A program made the position numbers and the translations under genes. This document shows positions 26,660-35,107 of a DNA stretch of 64,000 nt, in pieces. Each line of letters opens with the position of its first letter. Within the stretch, counting starts at the first letter, position 1. The notes under the pieces are model-generated. The model was not told where the DNA came from. It was given only the letters and a program-made list of their open reading frames with translations, and did not search any database. This stretch comes from Elusimicrobiota bacterium (GTDB lineage Bacteria; Elusimicrobiota; Elusimicrobia; UBA1565; UBA9628), in contig JACRDQ010000044.1 of NCBI GenBank assembly GCA_016218545.1, forward strand, positions 1 through 64,000, read 5' to 3'.

Positions 26660-29350
26660 TCAGCGCGGAGCGAACAGGCGGCGGGAACGCCGCGGGAGCG
26701 CCGGGGAGATCTTGTCCCACAGGGCCAGGCAGTCCTGTCGCAGCCGCCGGGCAAGGCCGGCGAGCCGGCGTGGGTCCTGGTCGGCCAGTTCCATGTAGCG
26801 GGAGAGCCCGTCTTCGGCCCAGCGCAGGCGCTCGAGCGCCGCTCCGGGCTGTCCGGTCCTGGCGCACAAGACAGCGGCCTGATAGAAGTACTGCGCCGCG
26901 AGGTACCAGGCCCTGGGCTCCTTGACCCTGGCGGGGAGGTCGCGGTTGGCGCGAGCCAGGCGCTCGAACTCGCCCAGGTAGCTGTTGGGTCTCCAGGCGG
27001 GGTGTCCGAAGTCCAGCCCGGGTAGGCGCTTGGTGAAGAGCTCGAGCACGAGCTTGTAGGCCGCGGGGTTGGCCAGACGCAGCCGGCCGCGGGTCCTCAC
27101 CTCGTCGATGGTGTTGTAGCGGGCCAGGTGGTTGACGAGGAACATCGCGGCGCTCTCCGCGAAGAACTCCTGGGCGTTGGTGCTCGAATAGCTGTTGGGG
27201 AAGCCCAGCCTGCCCGTGCCCCGTGGAAAGGAGTCGTGGATGGTCCGGTCGTGGAGGGCCTTCCAGCGGTCGGACTGGGACCAGAACGCGCCGTTCCGGC
27301 CCAGGGCGAAATCAAGGGCGTGCATGGTCTCGTGCACGAGCACGGTGAGCAGGGCGCGGGTGGGCGCGGGGCCCTCCGCCGCGACGACCACCTCGAGCGT
27401 CGAGCCTTCGAACCTGCCCTGGACCTTGCGTTGCTTGGCGGCTTCGTAGGCGCTGGCCGCCTCGCCGTAAAGGCCGGTGAACGCAGGCGTCGGGCCCGCC
27501 GTCGCAGCCGGGTTCGCGCCGATCCAATAGGTCATGCCCGAGGATGCCAGGAGCGCCAGGGCGCGGGTGGGCACGGCCGCGGCCAAGGAGGCGGCCAGAG
27601 AGCGCTTGAACGCCTCGGGGGCCGGGCCGGCCATCATGCCCTCGAGGAGCCGCGCTCCCGCAGGCTCGTCGATGAGCTCGGCCAGGGCGGAAGGCCTGCG
27701 GCCGAGCCTTTCGCGCAGGAGCACGCGGCCGGTGGCCTCGTCGAGGAAGGCGTCCGGCTTGACGCTGCCGGAGAGCCGCTGATAGAGCGCGACCAGGTCG
27801 TTGCGTCGGTACTGCGAGTCCGAGATGGCCTGGGACAGCCGCCAGTCGAAACTGTAGGAGTCCGGCTCGACGCCCGCGATCTGCCTGGCCAGGCCGTGGA
27901 GCTTGGCTTCGAGGAGGGCCTTGGCCTCCCGGCGGGGGAGACGGAGGAGCCCTTGCGTCGCGGTCTCAAAGTCCGGGGAGAACGGGACTGCCTCGATGCG
28001 GGCCGGGTCCTGCAGGGCCAGGGCCACGGCCACGGCTGGCGCGTCCTGGCTGCCCGCGCCCTCCGAAGCAGGCAGGAAGGGATGCTGGAGGAGCCAGCCT
28101 CCGGCCAGGGCGGCGCCGCGCAAAGGCTCGCGGCCGAGGTCGATGACGAGCCTCTCACCTTGCGAGAGCTCGAGCATCTGGCGGTCGGAGTTGCTGTCTC
28201 CCGCGGCAAGCAGGCTCGGCCGGCCGGCCAAGGCCAGGATGACGTCGGCCTTGCCTTGCCCCCAGGTCTTCTGGACGAGCTCCTCGGTGAGCACGCCTGC
28301 GGTCACGCGGACGCGGGCCCCGTGCACGCGGCCGGCCGGGATCCCGAGCTGGGCGGCGAAGCGCGCCACGACGGGCTCGGCCGTGGCGCTGACGACCCGG
28401 ACATCCCAGCCCGCCTGCGTCAGCTTGCGGACGAGGTCGGCCATCTCGGCATAGACCCGGATGCCGGTCGGCACGCGGACCGGGGCGGGGTCGGCGTCGT
28501 CTTCGGAGACGAGCTCGGATCCCAGCGGCCGCGAGGTCTCCAGGGCGATGACCTCGTCGGCCAAGGACGAGAGCTCGGACTCGGTGAACCCGACCATGAG
28601 TTGGACCAGCCAGCCGTAGTCGACGTGGAGCTCCGCCCCATGGCTCTTGACCTGCTCATACATCTTGTGGAAGAGCGCGCGGTAGCGCCGGTAATGAGGG
28701 CTGAGCTTGGCTTGGGCCGGCGGCATGCCGGCCAGGGCCTGGTAGCTCTCGCGGAGTCCGTCCCGGCCGAACTCCTTGGGGAGCAGGTTCCAGAACCGGT
28801 CTCCGAGCTCGAACTTGAAGCGGAGTTCCCGGATGCAGTGGAAGAAGACCGCTTCTCCGATGTCGTTCCGGATGAGGGTGTTGTCCCAGTCGAAGGTGGC
28901 CAGGGGCGGCCGCGCCGGGTCCCAGGCCGGCCCTCCCGCGCCATGCTTCTGGATGAGGCGCTCTAGCCGGGCCCTGTTGGCTGGAAGCCAGCGGCCTGGG
29001 TCCAGGCCGGCCTGCGGGTCGGCCGCGGGCTCGACGGCAGGCTCGGGCCGGGCCTGGGCTTCGGCCGGGACCGGCCCGGACGGAGACGGCAGGGGCGAAG
29101 GCGCCGTCTGGAGCGTGACGGCAGGGACGGGAAGTCCGAGCGTAAGGGCTGCGGGCCTGAGCGCGGGCCGGGTCTGGGATCCCGGGCTCAGCAGGCCGGC
29201 TGAGCCCGCCGCAGGAGCGGTCGGCATGGCCAAGCCGGAGACCCGGACCACGCCTGGGGCCCGGGTCGCGCCGCTCTGTTGGGCGTGGGCAGGGGCGTGC
29301 AAGAAGACAGACAGGACGAGCCAGACAGCAAGGGAGAGGCGACGGGCCAT
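26660..29350 (-). CDS. Secreted fusion: HAD phosphatase plus zinc metalloprotease domain
   Basis: An 896-residue protein: signal peptide (to about 23, ending AHAQ), a Pro/Ala-rich stretch to about 120, then a HAD domain of the phosphoserine-phosphatase kind. HAD motifs: DWDNT (154-158), SAT (321-323), a Lys near 361-367 and GDSNSD (384-389). After a helical middle region a second catalytic site appears, HETMH (673-677), with a downstream AQEFFAE (726-732) able to give the third zinc ligand, as in lethal-factor-like peptidases. Both sites look intact. An exported phosphatase fused to a gluzincin is unusual; the substrate is unknown. It is a single-gene unit with TATAAT 13 bases before the ATG. 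Confidence 0.75.
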   Translation of the reverse strand: MARRLSLAVWLVLSVFLHAPAHAQQSGATRAPGVVRVSGLAMPTAPAAGSAGLLSPGSQTRPALRPAALTLGLPVPAVTLQTAPSPLPSPSGPVPAEAQARPEPAVEPAADPQAGLDPGRWLPANRARLERLIQKHGAGGPAWDPARPPLATFDWDNTLIRNDIGEAVFFHCIRELRFKFELGDRFWNLLPKEFGRDGLRESYQALAGMPPAQAKLSPHYRRYRALFHKMYEQVKSHGAELHVDYGWLVQLMVGFTESELSSLADEVIALETSRPLGSELVSEDDADPAPVRVPTGIRVYAEMADLVRKLTQAGWDVRVVSATAEPVVARFAAQLGIPAGRVHGARVRVTAGVLTEELVQKTWGQGKADVILALAGRPSLLAAGDSNSDRQMLELSQGERLVIDLGREPLRGAALAGGWLLQHPFLPASEGAGSQDAPAVAVALALQDPARIEAVPFSPDFETATQGLLRLPRREAKALLEAKLHGLARQIAGVEPDSYSFDWRLSQAISDSQYRRNDLVALYQRLSGSVKPDAFLDEATGRVLLRERLGRRPSALAELIDEPAGARLLEGMMAGPAPEAFKRSLAASLAAAVPTRALALLASSGMTYWIGANPAATAGPTPAFTGLYGEAASAYEAAKQRKVQGRFEGSTLEVVVAAEGPAPTRALLTVLVHETMHALDFALGRNGAFWSQSDRWKALHDRTIHDSFPRGTGRLGFPNSYSSTNAQEFFAESAAMFLVNHLARYNTIDEVRTRGRLRLANPAAYKLVLELFTKRLPGLDFGHPAWRPNSYLGEFERLARANRDLPARVKEPRAWYLAAQYFYQAAVLCARTGQPGAALERLRWAEDGLSRYMELADQDPRRLAGLARRLRQDCLALWDKISPALPRRSRRLFAPR

Positions 29351-29363
29351 GTTCTCATGTTCA

Positions 29364-29369
29364 TTATAT
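29364..29369 (-). promoter_or_regulatory. -10 box of the HAD-metalloprotease gene
   Basis: On the minus strand a perfect TATAAT (29369-29364), 13 bases before the ATG at 29350, leaving a leader of about 6 bases. The -35 is poor. Confidence 0.55.
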
Positions 29370-29449
29370 GCGCCCAGGCCAGGCTGTGTCCTAAGCCGTT
29401 GAGGGCATTGCGGCGAGGTCTTTTAGCCCAGCCCGGATTGGGTCTTCCG

Positions 29450-29899
29450 TCAGGTGAGCCCGATGTCCTCGTTCCAGAGCGCGGGCTTCTCTCTGATGAA
29501 GTCAGCCATCATCTGCCGGCACTCATCGAGGTCGAGGTTGATGAGCCGGACCTTCCCGCGGGAGTAACGCTCAGGGCCCTTGAAGGTGCGGTTCTCCCCC
29601 ATGACGACCACCGGGATCCTGTAGAGCAGGATGGCGCCGGTGCACATGTCGCAGGGTGACAGGGTCGAGTAGATGACGCAGCGCTCGTAGTCCCCGGCCT
29701 TGAGCCTGCCCGCGTTCTCGAGGCAGTCCATCTCGGCGTGCAGGATGGCGGACTTCTTCTGCACGCGCCTGTTGCGGCCCCGGCCGATGACCCTGCCGTC
29801 CTTGACGAGCACGGAGCCGATGGGGATGCCGCCTTCCCCGAGGCCTTTGCGCGCCTCCTTGACGGCTTCCTTCATGAACTTGAGATGGACTGGATTCAT
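29450..29899 (-). CDS. Cytosine deaminase, yeast Fcy1-like
   Basis: A 149-residue member of the cytidine-deaminase fold: H54-A-E56 and P-C83-x2-C86 bind the catalytic zinc. The surrounding residues (CLENAGRL, TLSPCDMCTGAILLY, then PALWNEDIG at the C-terminus) resemble yeast-type cytosine deaminase more than TadA or ComEB. It would convert cytosine to uracil and ammonia for pyrimidine salvage. It is the last gene of the lipid A/rel operon, 9 bases after rel. A guanine or other nucleobase substrate remains possible. Confidence 0.85.
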   Translation of the reverse strand: MNPVHLKFMKEAVKEARKGLGEGGIPIGSVLVKDGRVIGRGRNRRVQKKSAILHAEMDCLENAGRLKAGDYERCVIYSTLSPCDMCTGAILLYRIPVVVMGENRTFKGPERYSRGKVRLINLDLDECRQMMADFIREKPALWNEDIGLT

Positions 29900-29908
29900 G
29901 GGCCGGTC

Positions 29909-31351
29909 TCAAGCGGCGATGCCCTTCTCGCGCAGCCAGTGGCGGATCTTGGAGCGCGCGCGGGCCGACTTGACGACCTTGAGCCAGTCCTTCTTGGGCA
30001 CGGAGTTCTTGCGGGTGAGGATCTCCACGATGTCGCCGGACTTGAGCTCCGTGTCGAGCTTGGCCATCTTGTTGTTGACCTTGGCGCCCACGCAGGTGTA
30101 GCCGATGTCCGTGTGCACGGCGAAGGCGAAGTCGATGGGGGTAGCGCCCTGCACCAGGGCTTTGACGTCTCCCAGGGGGGTGAAGACGAAGACCTGGTAG
30201 AGGTCGAGGTCGGTCTTCAGGCTGTCGAGGAACTCCCTGGGGCTGTCGAGGTCTTGGAGCCACTCGATCCACTGCCGGAGCCAGTTGAGCTTCTCCTCGA
30301 GGTGCGAGTCCTTGGCGGTATCGCCGGTCTTGTAGCGCCAGTGAGCCGCGATGCCGTACTCCGCGGTCCGGTGCATCTCCTCGGTGCGGATCTGGACCTC
30401 GATGAGCTCTCCCTTGGGTCCGTTGACCGTGGTGTGGAGGCTCTTGTAGAGGTTGAGCTTGGGGTTGGAGATGTAGTCCGTGAAGGTGTCGGCCACGGGC
30501 TGGAAGTGGGTGTGCAGCATGCCCAGGAGGGCGTAGCAGTTGGCCACGGAGTCGGTGATGAGGCGCACGCCCAGGGCGTCCTGGATCTCCTCGAAGGGCT
30601 TCTTCTGGCGCTGCATCTTGCGGTAGATGGAGTAGAGGTTCTTGGAGCGCGCCAGGATGCGATGGGGGAGATCCGACTTCGAGAGGGCGTGCTCGAGCAT
30701 CTTGCGGAACTCGGACAGCATGGCCTCGCGCGCGGGCAGGAGGGCCCGGACCTTCTCCTCGAGGTCGAGGTACTCCTCGGGGTGGAGGACGGCGAAGGAA
30801 AGGTCCTCGAGCTCGCCCTTGAGCTCGAACATGCCGAGGCGGTGGGCCAGGGGCGCGTAGAGGGAGATGGTCTCGTGCGCGATGCGCTCCTGTTTCTCCT
30901 GGGGCAGGAACCCGATCGTCTGCATGTTGTGCAGGCGGTCGGCGAGCTTGACGATGATGACGCGGATGTCCTGGGCCGTGGCGAGGATCATCCGCCGCCA
31001 GTTCTCGGCCTGCGCCACGTCGCGCGAGGAGAACTGGACGCGGTCGAGCTTGGTCAGCGAGACCACCAGGCGCATGATCTCCTCGCCGAAGGCCAGCCGG
31101 AGCTTCTCCGGGGTGACGGAGGTGTCCTCGATGACGTCGTGGAGGAGCCCCGCGGCCACGGTGGGCAGGTCCATCTTCCATTCGAGGAGGGAGGAGGCCA
31201 CGGCCAGGCAGTGGACGAAGTAGTCCTCGCCCGAGGCGCGGGCCTGCTCGGCGTGCGCCTTGACGGAGTAGTCGTAGGCTTTCTCGAGCAGGCCGGTGTC
31301 CACGTACGGGGCGTAGGCGACGAACTTCTGGAGGAGGACGCGTTTATCCAT
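29909..31351 (-). CDS. RelA/SpoT-family (p)ppGpp synthetase/hydrolase lacking the C-terminal half
   Basis: A 480-residue protein. The HD hydrolase is intact (H47; HDVIED at 71-76; LADRLHNM about 136-143). The synthetase domain has the substrate-binding sequences SIYRKM, DALGVRL (258-264), LNLYKSLHT (299-307) and EVQIRTEEMH (318-327). A TGS domain follows (about 385-447). The protein stops at 480, so the helical, zinc-finger/CC and ACT domains of typical 700-plus-residue Rel enzymes are absent. It is probably bifunctional, but its ribosome control must differ. It overlaps the ZIP gene by 8 bases. Confidence 0.93.
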   Translation of the reverse strand: MDKRVLLQKFVAYAPYVDTGLLEKAYDYSVKAHAEQARASGEDYFVHCLAVASSLLEWKMDLPTVAAGLLHDVIEDTSVTPEKLRLAFGEEIMRLVVSLTKLDRVQFSSRDVAQAENWRRMILATAQDIRVIIVKLADRLHNMQTIGFLPQEKQERIAHETISLYAPLAHRLGMFELKGELEDLSFAVLHPEEYLDLEEKVRALLPAREAMLSEFRKMLEHALSKSDLPHRILARSKNLYSIYRKMQRQKKPFEEIQDALGVRLITDSVANCYALLGMLHTHFQPVADTFTDYISNPKLNLYKSLHTTVNGPKGELIEVQIRTEEMHRTAEYGIAAHWRYKTGDTAKDSHLEEKLNWLRQWIEWLQDLDSPREFLDSLKTDLDLYQVFVFTPLGDVKALVQGATPIDFAFAVHTDIGYTCVGAKVNNKMAKLDTELKSGDIVEILTRKNSVPKKDWLKVVKSARARSKIRHWLREKGIAA

Positions 31352-32069
31352 GGCCGTGGGGGACGAGCTTGAGGAGGCAGACTCCCGTCAGCGACAGGAG
31401 GAAGGCCGCGATGGAGGCCCGGTCCTCGCGCTTGTGCACGAGGGGCAGGACGTCCGTGGCTCCGATGTGGATGAAGCTCCCGGCGGCGAATCCCATGACC
31501 GCCGCCGCGAACGGCCGGGGCAGGTCGGCCAGGCCCAGGGAGCTCAGCGCGCAGCCCAGGGGGGTCGCCGCGGCCACCAAGGCCAGGATGGCCCAGGTCC
31601 GGGCGGAAGAGAGGCCTGACTGGCGGAGGATGCTGGTCAGGGTGAAGCCGTCCGCGGCCTTGTGCAGGATGACCGCCCCGCCCACGGCCAGGCCCGCGAG
31701 CTCGCCCGCGCCGAAGGACACGGAGAGGTTGAACCCGTCGAGGAAGGAGTGCAGGGAAAGGGCCAGCAGGGCGGCGGCGCCGAGGTAGTGGACCCGGCAC
31801 TCCTGGAGGTACTCCGGGCAGGAGTCCAGCATGGCGACCGAGCCCAGGCCGTAGAGGATGCCGAAGGCGCCCAAGGCGGTGAAGCCCGCGATGGTGCGGT
31901 GGAGGGCGAGGCCCTCGGGCAGGAGGTCGGTGAAAGCCACGGCGAGCAGGATGCCCGCGCGCACGGCGAAGAGTCGGCGCATGCCCACCCGGGACACCAC
32001 GGCCTGGGGGATGAGCCCGCCCAGGAAGGTCATGCCGAAGGCGAGCAGCGCCAGCAGGCCGAGCATCAT
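31344..32069 (-). CDS. ZIP-family metal transporter
   Basis: A 241-residue inner-membrane protein with about eight helices. The metal-binding helix IV motif is HSFLDGFNLSV and helix V has HKAADGFTL, the usual ZIP pair. It imports divalent metal, probably zinc, down its gradient. The zinc-dependent LpxC is encoded in the same operon. The first of two adjacent ATGs (32069) overlaps the lpxB stop as ATGA; the open frame further upstream is a shadow. Confidence 0.88.
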   Translation of the reverse strand: MMLGLLALLAFGMTFLGGLIPQAVVSRVGMRRLFAVRAGILLAVAFTDLLPEGLALHRTIAGFTALGAFGILYGLGSVAMLDSCPEYLQECRVHYLGAAALLALSLHSFLDGFNLSVSFGAGELAGLAVGGAVILHKAADGFTLTSILRQSGLSSARTWAILALVAAATPLGCALSSLGLADLPRPFAAAVMGFAAGSFIHIGATDVLPLVHKREDRASIAAFLLSLTGVCLLKLVPHGHG

Positions 32070-33208
32070 GCGGGCCGCCTCATGCGGACGAGCTCGGTGA
32101 CGATCTCGCGCGCGGCGCGCAGGGCCGTGCCGGGCCTGCCCAGCATGGGACGCAGGGACGTGAGTTCCCGGCGCAGGCCGGAGTAGCGCTTGGGGCTTTC
32201 GAGCAGGGCCAGGGCCTTCCTCGCCACGCGCTCGGGCGTGGCGTCGTGCTGGATGAGCTCGGGCACGAGGCCGCGGCCCGCCAGGATGTTCACCATGGCG
32301 ATGTGGCGCACCTTGATGAGGGCGCGCGCGATGAGGTAGGTGGGCCAGGAGAGCTTGTAGACCACGACCATGGGCACGCCGAGCAGGGCGTTCTCGAGGG
32401 TGGCGGTGCCCGAGGAGCTGATGGCGAGGTCCAGGCCCCGGCGCTCCGCGTAGTCGGCCTCGCGCACCAGGGGCACGCCGGCCTCCGCGGCCGCGGCGTA
32501 GCTCTCGTCGGGCAGGGACTCGGAGGCGAAGACCCGGGTCTCGAGGCTGGGGAAGTGGCGCTTGAGGAGCTCCGCCGCCGCCAGGAAGAGCGGGAGGTGC
32601 CGCTGGACCTCCGAGGCCCGGCTGCCCGGGAGCAGGCCCAGCCGGAGCGGCGCGCCCAGGCCGTTGCGCTGGGGAGGCTCGGGCAGCACGTCGATGAGGG
32701 GGTGCCCCACGAAGAGGCAGGGGACCCCGGCCTTGAGGTAGATCTTCTCCTCGAAGGGGAAGATGACGAGCATCTTGCGCACGAGACCCTTGAGGGCGCG
32801 GACGCGGCCCGGCCGGGAGGCCCAGACCTGGGGGCTGATGTAGTAGAAGCACGGGATGCCCTGGCTGCGGGCGATCCTCAGGACCTGGTGGTTGAAGCCG
32901 TAGTAGTCGATGCATACCACGGCGGAAGGCTTGCGCTCGGCCATGAAGCGGCGCAGGCGCAGGGCGAGCTTGGCGAAGAAGCCCAGGGCGCGGAGGGGCT
33001 CCCAGAAGCCCGTCATGCCGCGCGAGGAGAGGTCCTCGAGGAACTCGTCGGCCGCGCGGCGCATGCAGGGGCCGCCCACGGCCGCGACCTTCAAGGCCGG
33101 CTCCTCGGCCTTGAGGGCCTTGATGAGGGCTCCGCCGTGCAGGTCGCCGGACGGGTCCCCGGAGACGACCAGGAACCAGCCCTTAAGGTCGGAGCGCCAA
33201 GGCTTCAT
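32066..33208 (-). CDS. lpxB: Lipid-A-disaccharide synthase
   Basis: A 380-residue GT19 glycosyltransferase that joins UDP-diacylglucosamine and lipid X. It shows SGDPSGDLHG at the N-terminus, the YISPQVWASRPGRV segment, a GLLPGSRASEV motif and SSSGTATLENALLGVPMVV in the nucleotide-binding half. Length is normal. The start ATG at 33208 lies 5 bases after the dehydrogenase gene; the upstream open frame belongs to a shadow. Confidence 0.95.
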   Translation of the reverse strand: MKPWRSDLKGWFLVVSGDPSGDLHGGALIKALKAEEPALKVAAVGGPCMRRAADEFLEDLSSRGMTGFWEPLRALGFFAKLALRLRRFMAERKPSAVVCIDYYGFNHQVLRIARSQGIPCFYYISPQVWASRPGRVRALKGLVRKMLVIFPFEEKIYLKAGVPCLFVGHPLIDVLPEPPQRNGLGAPLRLGLLPGSRASEVQRHLPLFLAAAELLKRHFPSLETRVFASESLPDESYAAAAEAGVPLVREADYAERRGLDLAISSSGTATLENALLGVPMVVVYKLSWPTYLIARALIKVRHIAMVNILAGRGLVPELIQHDATPERVARKALALLESPKRYSGLRRELTSLRPMLGRPGTALRAAREIVTELVRMRRPA

Positions 33209-33213
33209 CCGGT

Positions 33214-34257
33214 TCAGGGGAGCAGGTCCTTGCCCACGTCCCGGGCGATGGACTTGAGGTCCCTGACCCAGCTGGGGACCAGGGGCCTGACCACGTCGTG
33301 GCCGCTGACCTCGTAGCGCTCGAGCTCGTCCGAGATCTGGAGGGCGAGCTTGAGGGCCTCCATGCCGTGCTCCCCGCTGGGCCAGGGCTTGCGGTTGTGC
33401 CGGATGCAGTCGATGAAGTGGACGAGCTCGTTCTTGATGGGCTCGGACTGGGTGAGCTTGGGCCGGATGACCTCGACGTCCTTGAGGCTCTTGATCACGG
33501 GCACCTTGCGGCGGTAGATCTTGAGCGAGGTGTTGGCGTAGTCCAGCGAGACGTAGGAGTCCTTCTGGAAGATGCGCAGCTTGCGGCACTTCTCGAAGGT
33601 GACGCGGCTGGCGGTGAGGTCGGCGATGCAGCCGCTGCGGAAGCGCACGCGCACGTTGGCGATGTCCTCGTGCGTGGAGATGAGGTGCGCGCCCACGGCC
33701 TCGATGCTCTCGACCTCCGAGCCCACGAGGGTGAGCAGGATGTCGAGGTCGTGGATCATGAGGTCGAGGACCACGCCGATGTGGCTCATGCGCGGGTCGT
33801 AGGGCCCGAGGCGCTCCACCGTGATGAAGCGGGGGCTGCGGATGTAGGGGATGGCCTCGAGCACGGCCGGGTTGAAGCGCTCCACGTGCCCGACCTGCAG
33901 GACCACGCGCTTGGCCTCGGAGAGCGCCAGGAGCTCCTTGGCATCGTCGAGGGACGCGGCCAGGGGCTTCTCGATGAGGCAGTGGCAGCCGGCCTCGAGG
34001 AAGGCCGCCCCGACCTCCCGGTGGAGCGGGGTGGGCACGGCGATGACCACGGCGTCGACCTTGCCGAGCAGGTCGTGGTAGTCGCGCACGGCCACGGAGT
34101 CGGCTTTCCAAGCCGTGAGCTGGGCGCGCCAGAGGTTGGTGTCGCAGACGCCCACGAGCTCGACCCCGGGGATGCTCCGGAGGATGCGGGAGTGGTGGCC
34201 GCCGATCTTTCCTGCTCCGATCACCGCGAACTTGAGCTTGTGGGGATGTTGGTGCAT
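33214..34257 (-). CDS. Gfo/Idh/MocA dehydrogenase, GnnA candidate
   Basis: A 347-residue NAD(P)-dependent sugar dehydrogenase: Rossmann motif GAGKIGGHHSR near residue 12, IEKPLA at about 97 and the typical D-L-M-I-H-DLDILL helix in the C-terminal domain. It sits between lpxI and lpxB. In some bacteria a member of this family, GnnA, oxidises UDP-GlcNAc at C3, so that GnnB can make the diamino sugar acylated by LpxA. That role is plausible from position, but no GnnB-type aminotransferase is adjacent. Confidence 0.85.
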   Translation of the reverse strand: MHQHPHKLKFAVIGAGKIGGHHSRILRSIPGVELVGVCDTNLWRAQLTAWKADSVAVRDYHDLLGKVDAVVIAVPTPLHREVGAAFLEAGCHCLIEKPLAASLDDAKELLALSEAKRVVLQVGHVERFNPAVLEAIPYIRSPRFITVERLGPYDPRMSHIGVVLDLMIHDLDILLTLVGSEVESIEAVGAHLISTHEDIANVRVRFRSGCIADLTASRVTFEKCRKLRIFQKDSYVSLDYANTSLKIYRRKVPVIKSLKDVEVIRPKLTQSEPIKNELVHFIDCIRHNRKPWPSGEHGMEALKLALQISDELERYEVSGHDVVRPLVPSWVRDLKSIARDVGKDLLP

Positions 34258-34264
34258 GGGGACC

Positions 34265-35107
34265 TCAGAAGGTGCCGTCGTTGCGCAGGGCCGCGAGAGC
34301 CAGGCCCTGCTCGTCCGCCTGCTTGAGGAAGGCGTCCTTGTCGAAGATGAGGGTCGAGCCCGCCTCGATGGCCGCAGCGCCCACGTTGGCCTCGGCGAAG
34401 ACCCGGAGCGACTCCAGTCCGAGAACGGGCAGGTCGAAGCGCAGGTCCTGCCTGGGTTTGGCCACCTTGACGACCACGAGGGGGCGCTTGGTGCCCTGGC
34501 CGTCCAGGAGGCTCCGGGCCCGGCGCACGCAGGCGTCGGTGCCCTCCATGGCTTCGACCGCGATGACGGCCCCGTCGAGCACGGCCACGGTCTGGCCGAT
34601 GTCGAAGCCGGCCACGGCCTTGGCCGCCCGCCAGCCCAGGCCGAAGTCGGCCTTCTGGGCCGCGTCGGGACGGCGCTTCGTGAGGACTCCGGGTTCGCAG
34701 AGCAGGTGCGCCAGGAAGGTCGCCGACGAGAGGAGCTCGATGCCGTCCTTGGCGAATTCGTCGGCCACGGCCTTGAGGATGGTGTCCGTCCTGCGGTCCT
34801 GAAGGCGCGCGAGGAGCTTGACCGCGCGCCAGTCGGGGAGGAAGCCGCTGAAGAGGCTGGAGTGCTGGACCTTGCCGGCCATGACGGCCTGGGTGATGCC
34901 GGCGGACTTGAAGGCCTTGATGGGCGCGTCGATCTGCCCGAGCTTGAAGAAGCGGACCTCGTCGACCAGCGTCGAGAGGGAGCGGTCCGTCACCCCGTCG
35001 AGGGCCAGGGCCAGCACGGAGACGTTCTGCCGCCGGGCCTCCTTGGCGAAGAGGAGCGGGAAGTCCCCGGAGCCGGCGATGAGGCCGAGCTTCCGGTCCG
35101 CGGTCAG
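34265..35107 (-). CDS. lpxI: UDP-2,3-diacylglucosamine pyrophosphatase LpxI
   Basis: About 280 residues, matching Caulobacter-type LpxI, which splits UDP-diacylglucosamine to lipid X and UMP (replacing LpxH). Recognisable parts are LGLIAGSGDFP at the N-terminus, GITQAVMAGKVQHSSLF, an R-R-T-D-T-IL segment and the C-terminal LPVLGLESLRVFAEAN. There is no ATG, GTG or TTG at the expected start. The best candidate is CTG at 35107, which overlaps the lpxA stop (CTGA) and has GAGG 7 bases upstream. Confidence 0.92.
   Translation of the reverse strand: MTADRKLGLIAGSGDFPLLFAKEARRQNVSVLALALDGVTDRSLSTLVDEVRFFKLGQIDAPIKAFKSAGITQAVMAGKVQHSSLFSGFLPDWRAVKLLARLQDRRTDTILKAVADEFAKDGIELLSSATFLAHLLCEPGVLTKRRPDAAQKADFGLGWRAAKAVAGFDIGQTVAVLDGAVIAVEAMEGTDACVRRARSLLDGQGTKRPLVVVKVAKPRQDLRFDLPVLGLESLRVFAEANVGAAAIEAGSTLIFDKDAFLKQADEQGLALAALRNDGTF

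Noticed and set aside
29400..29449. Terminator after the cytosine deaminase gene
   Set aside because: Only a short CCCA/TGGG stem with a weak T-run can be drawn; not strong enough to report as a feature.
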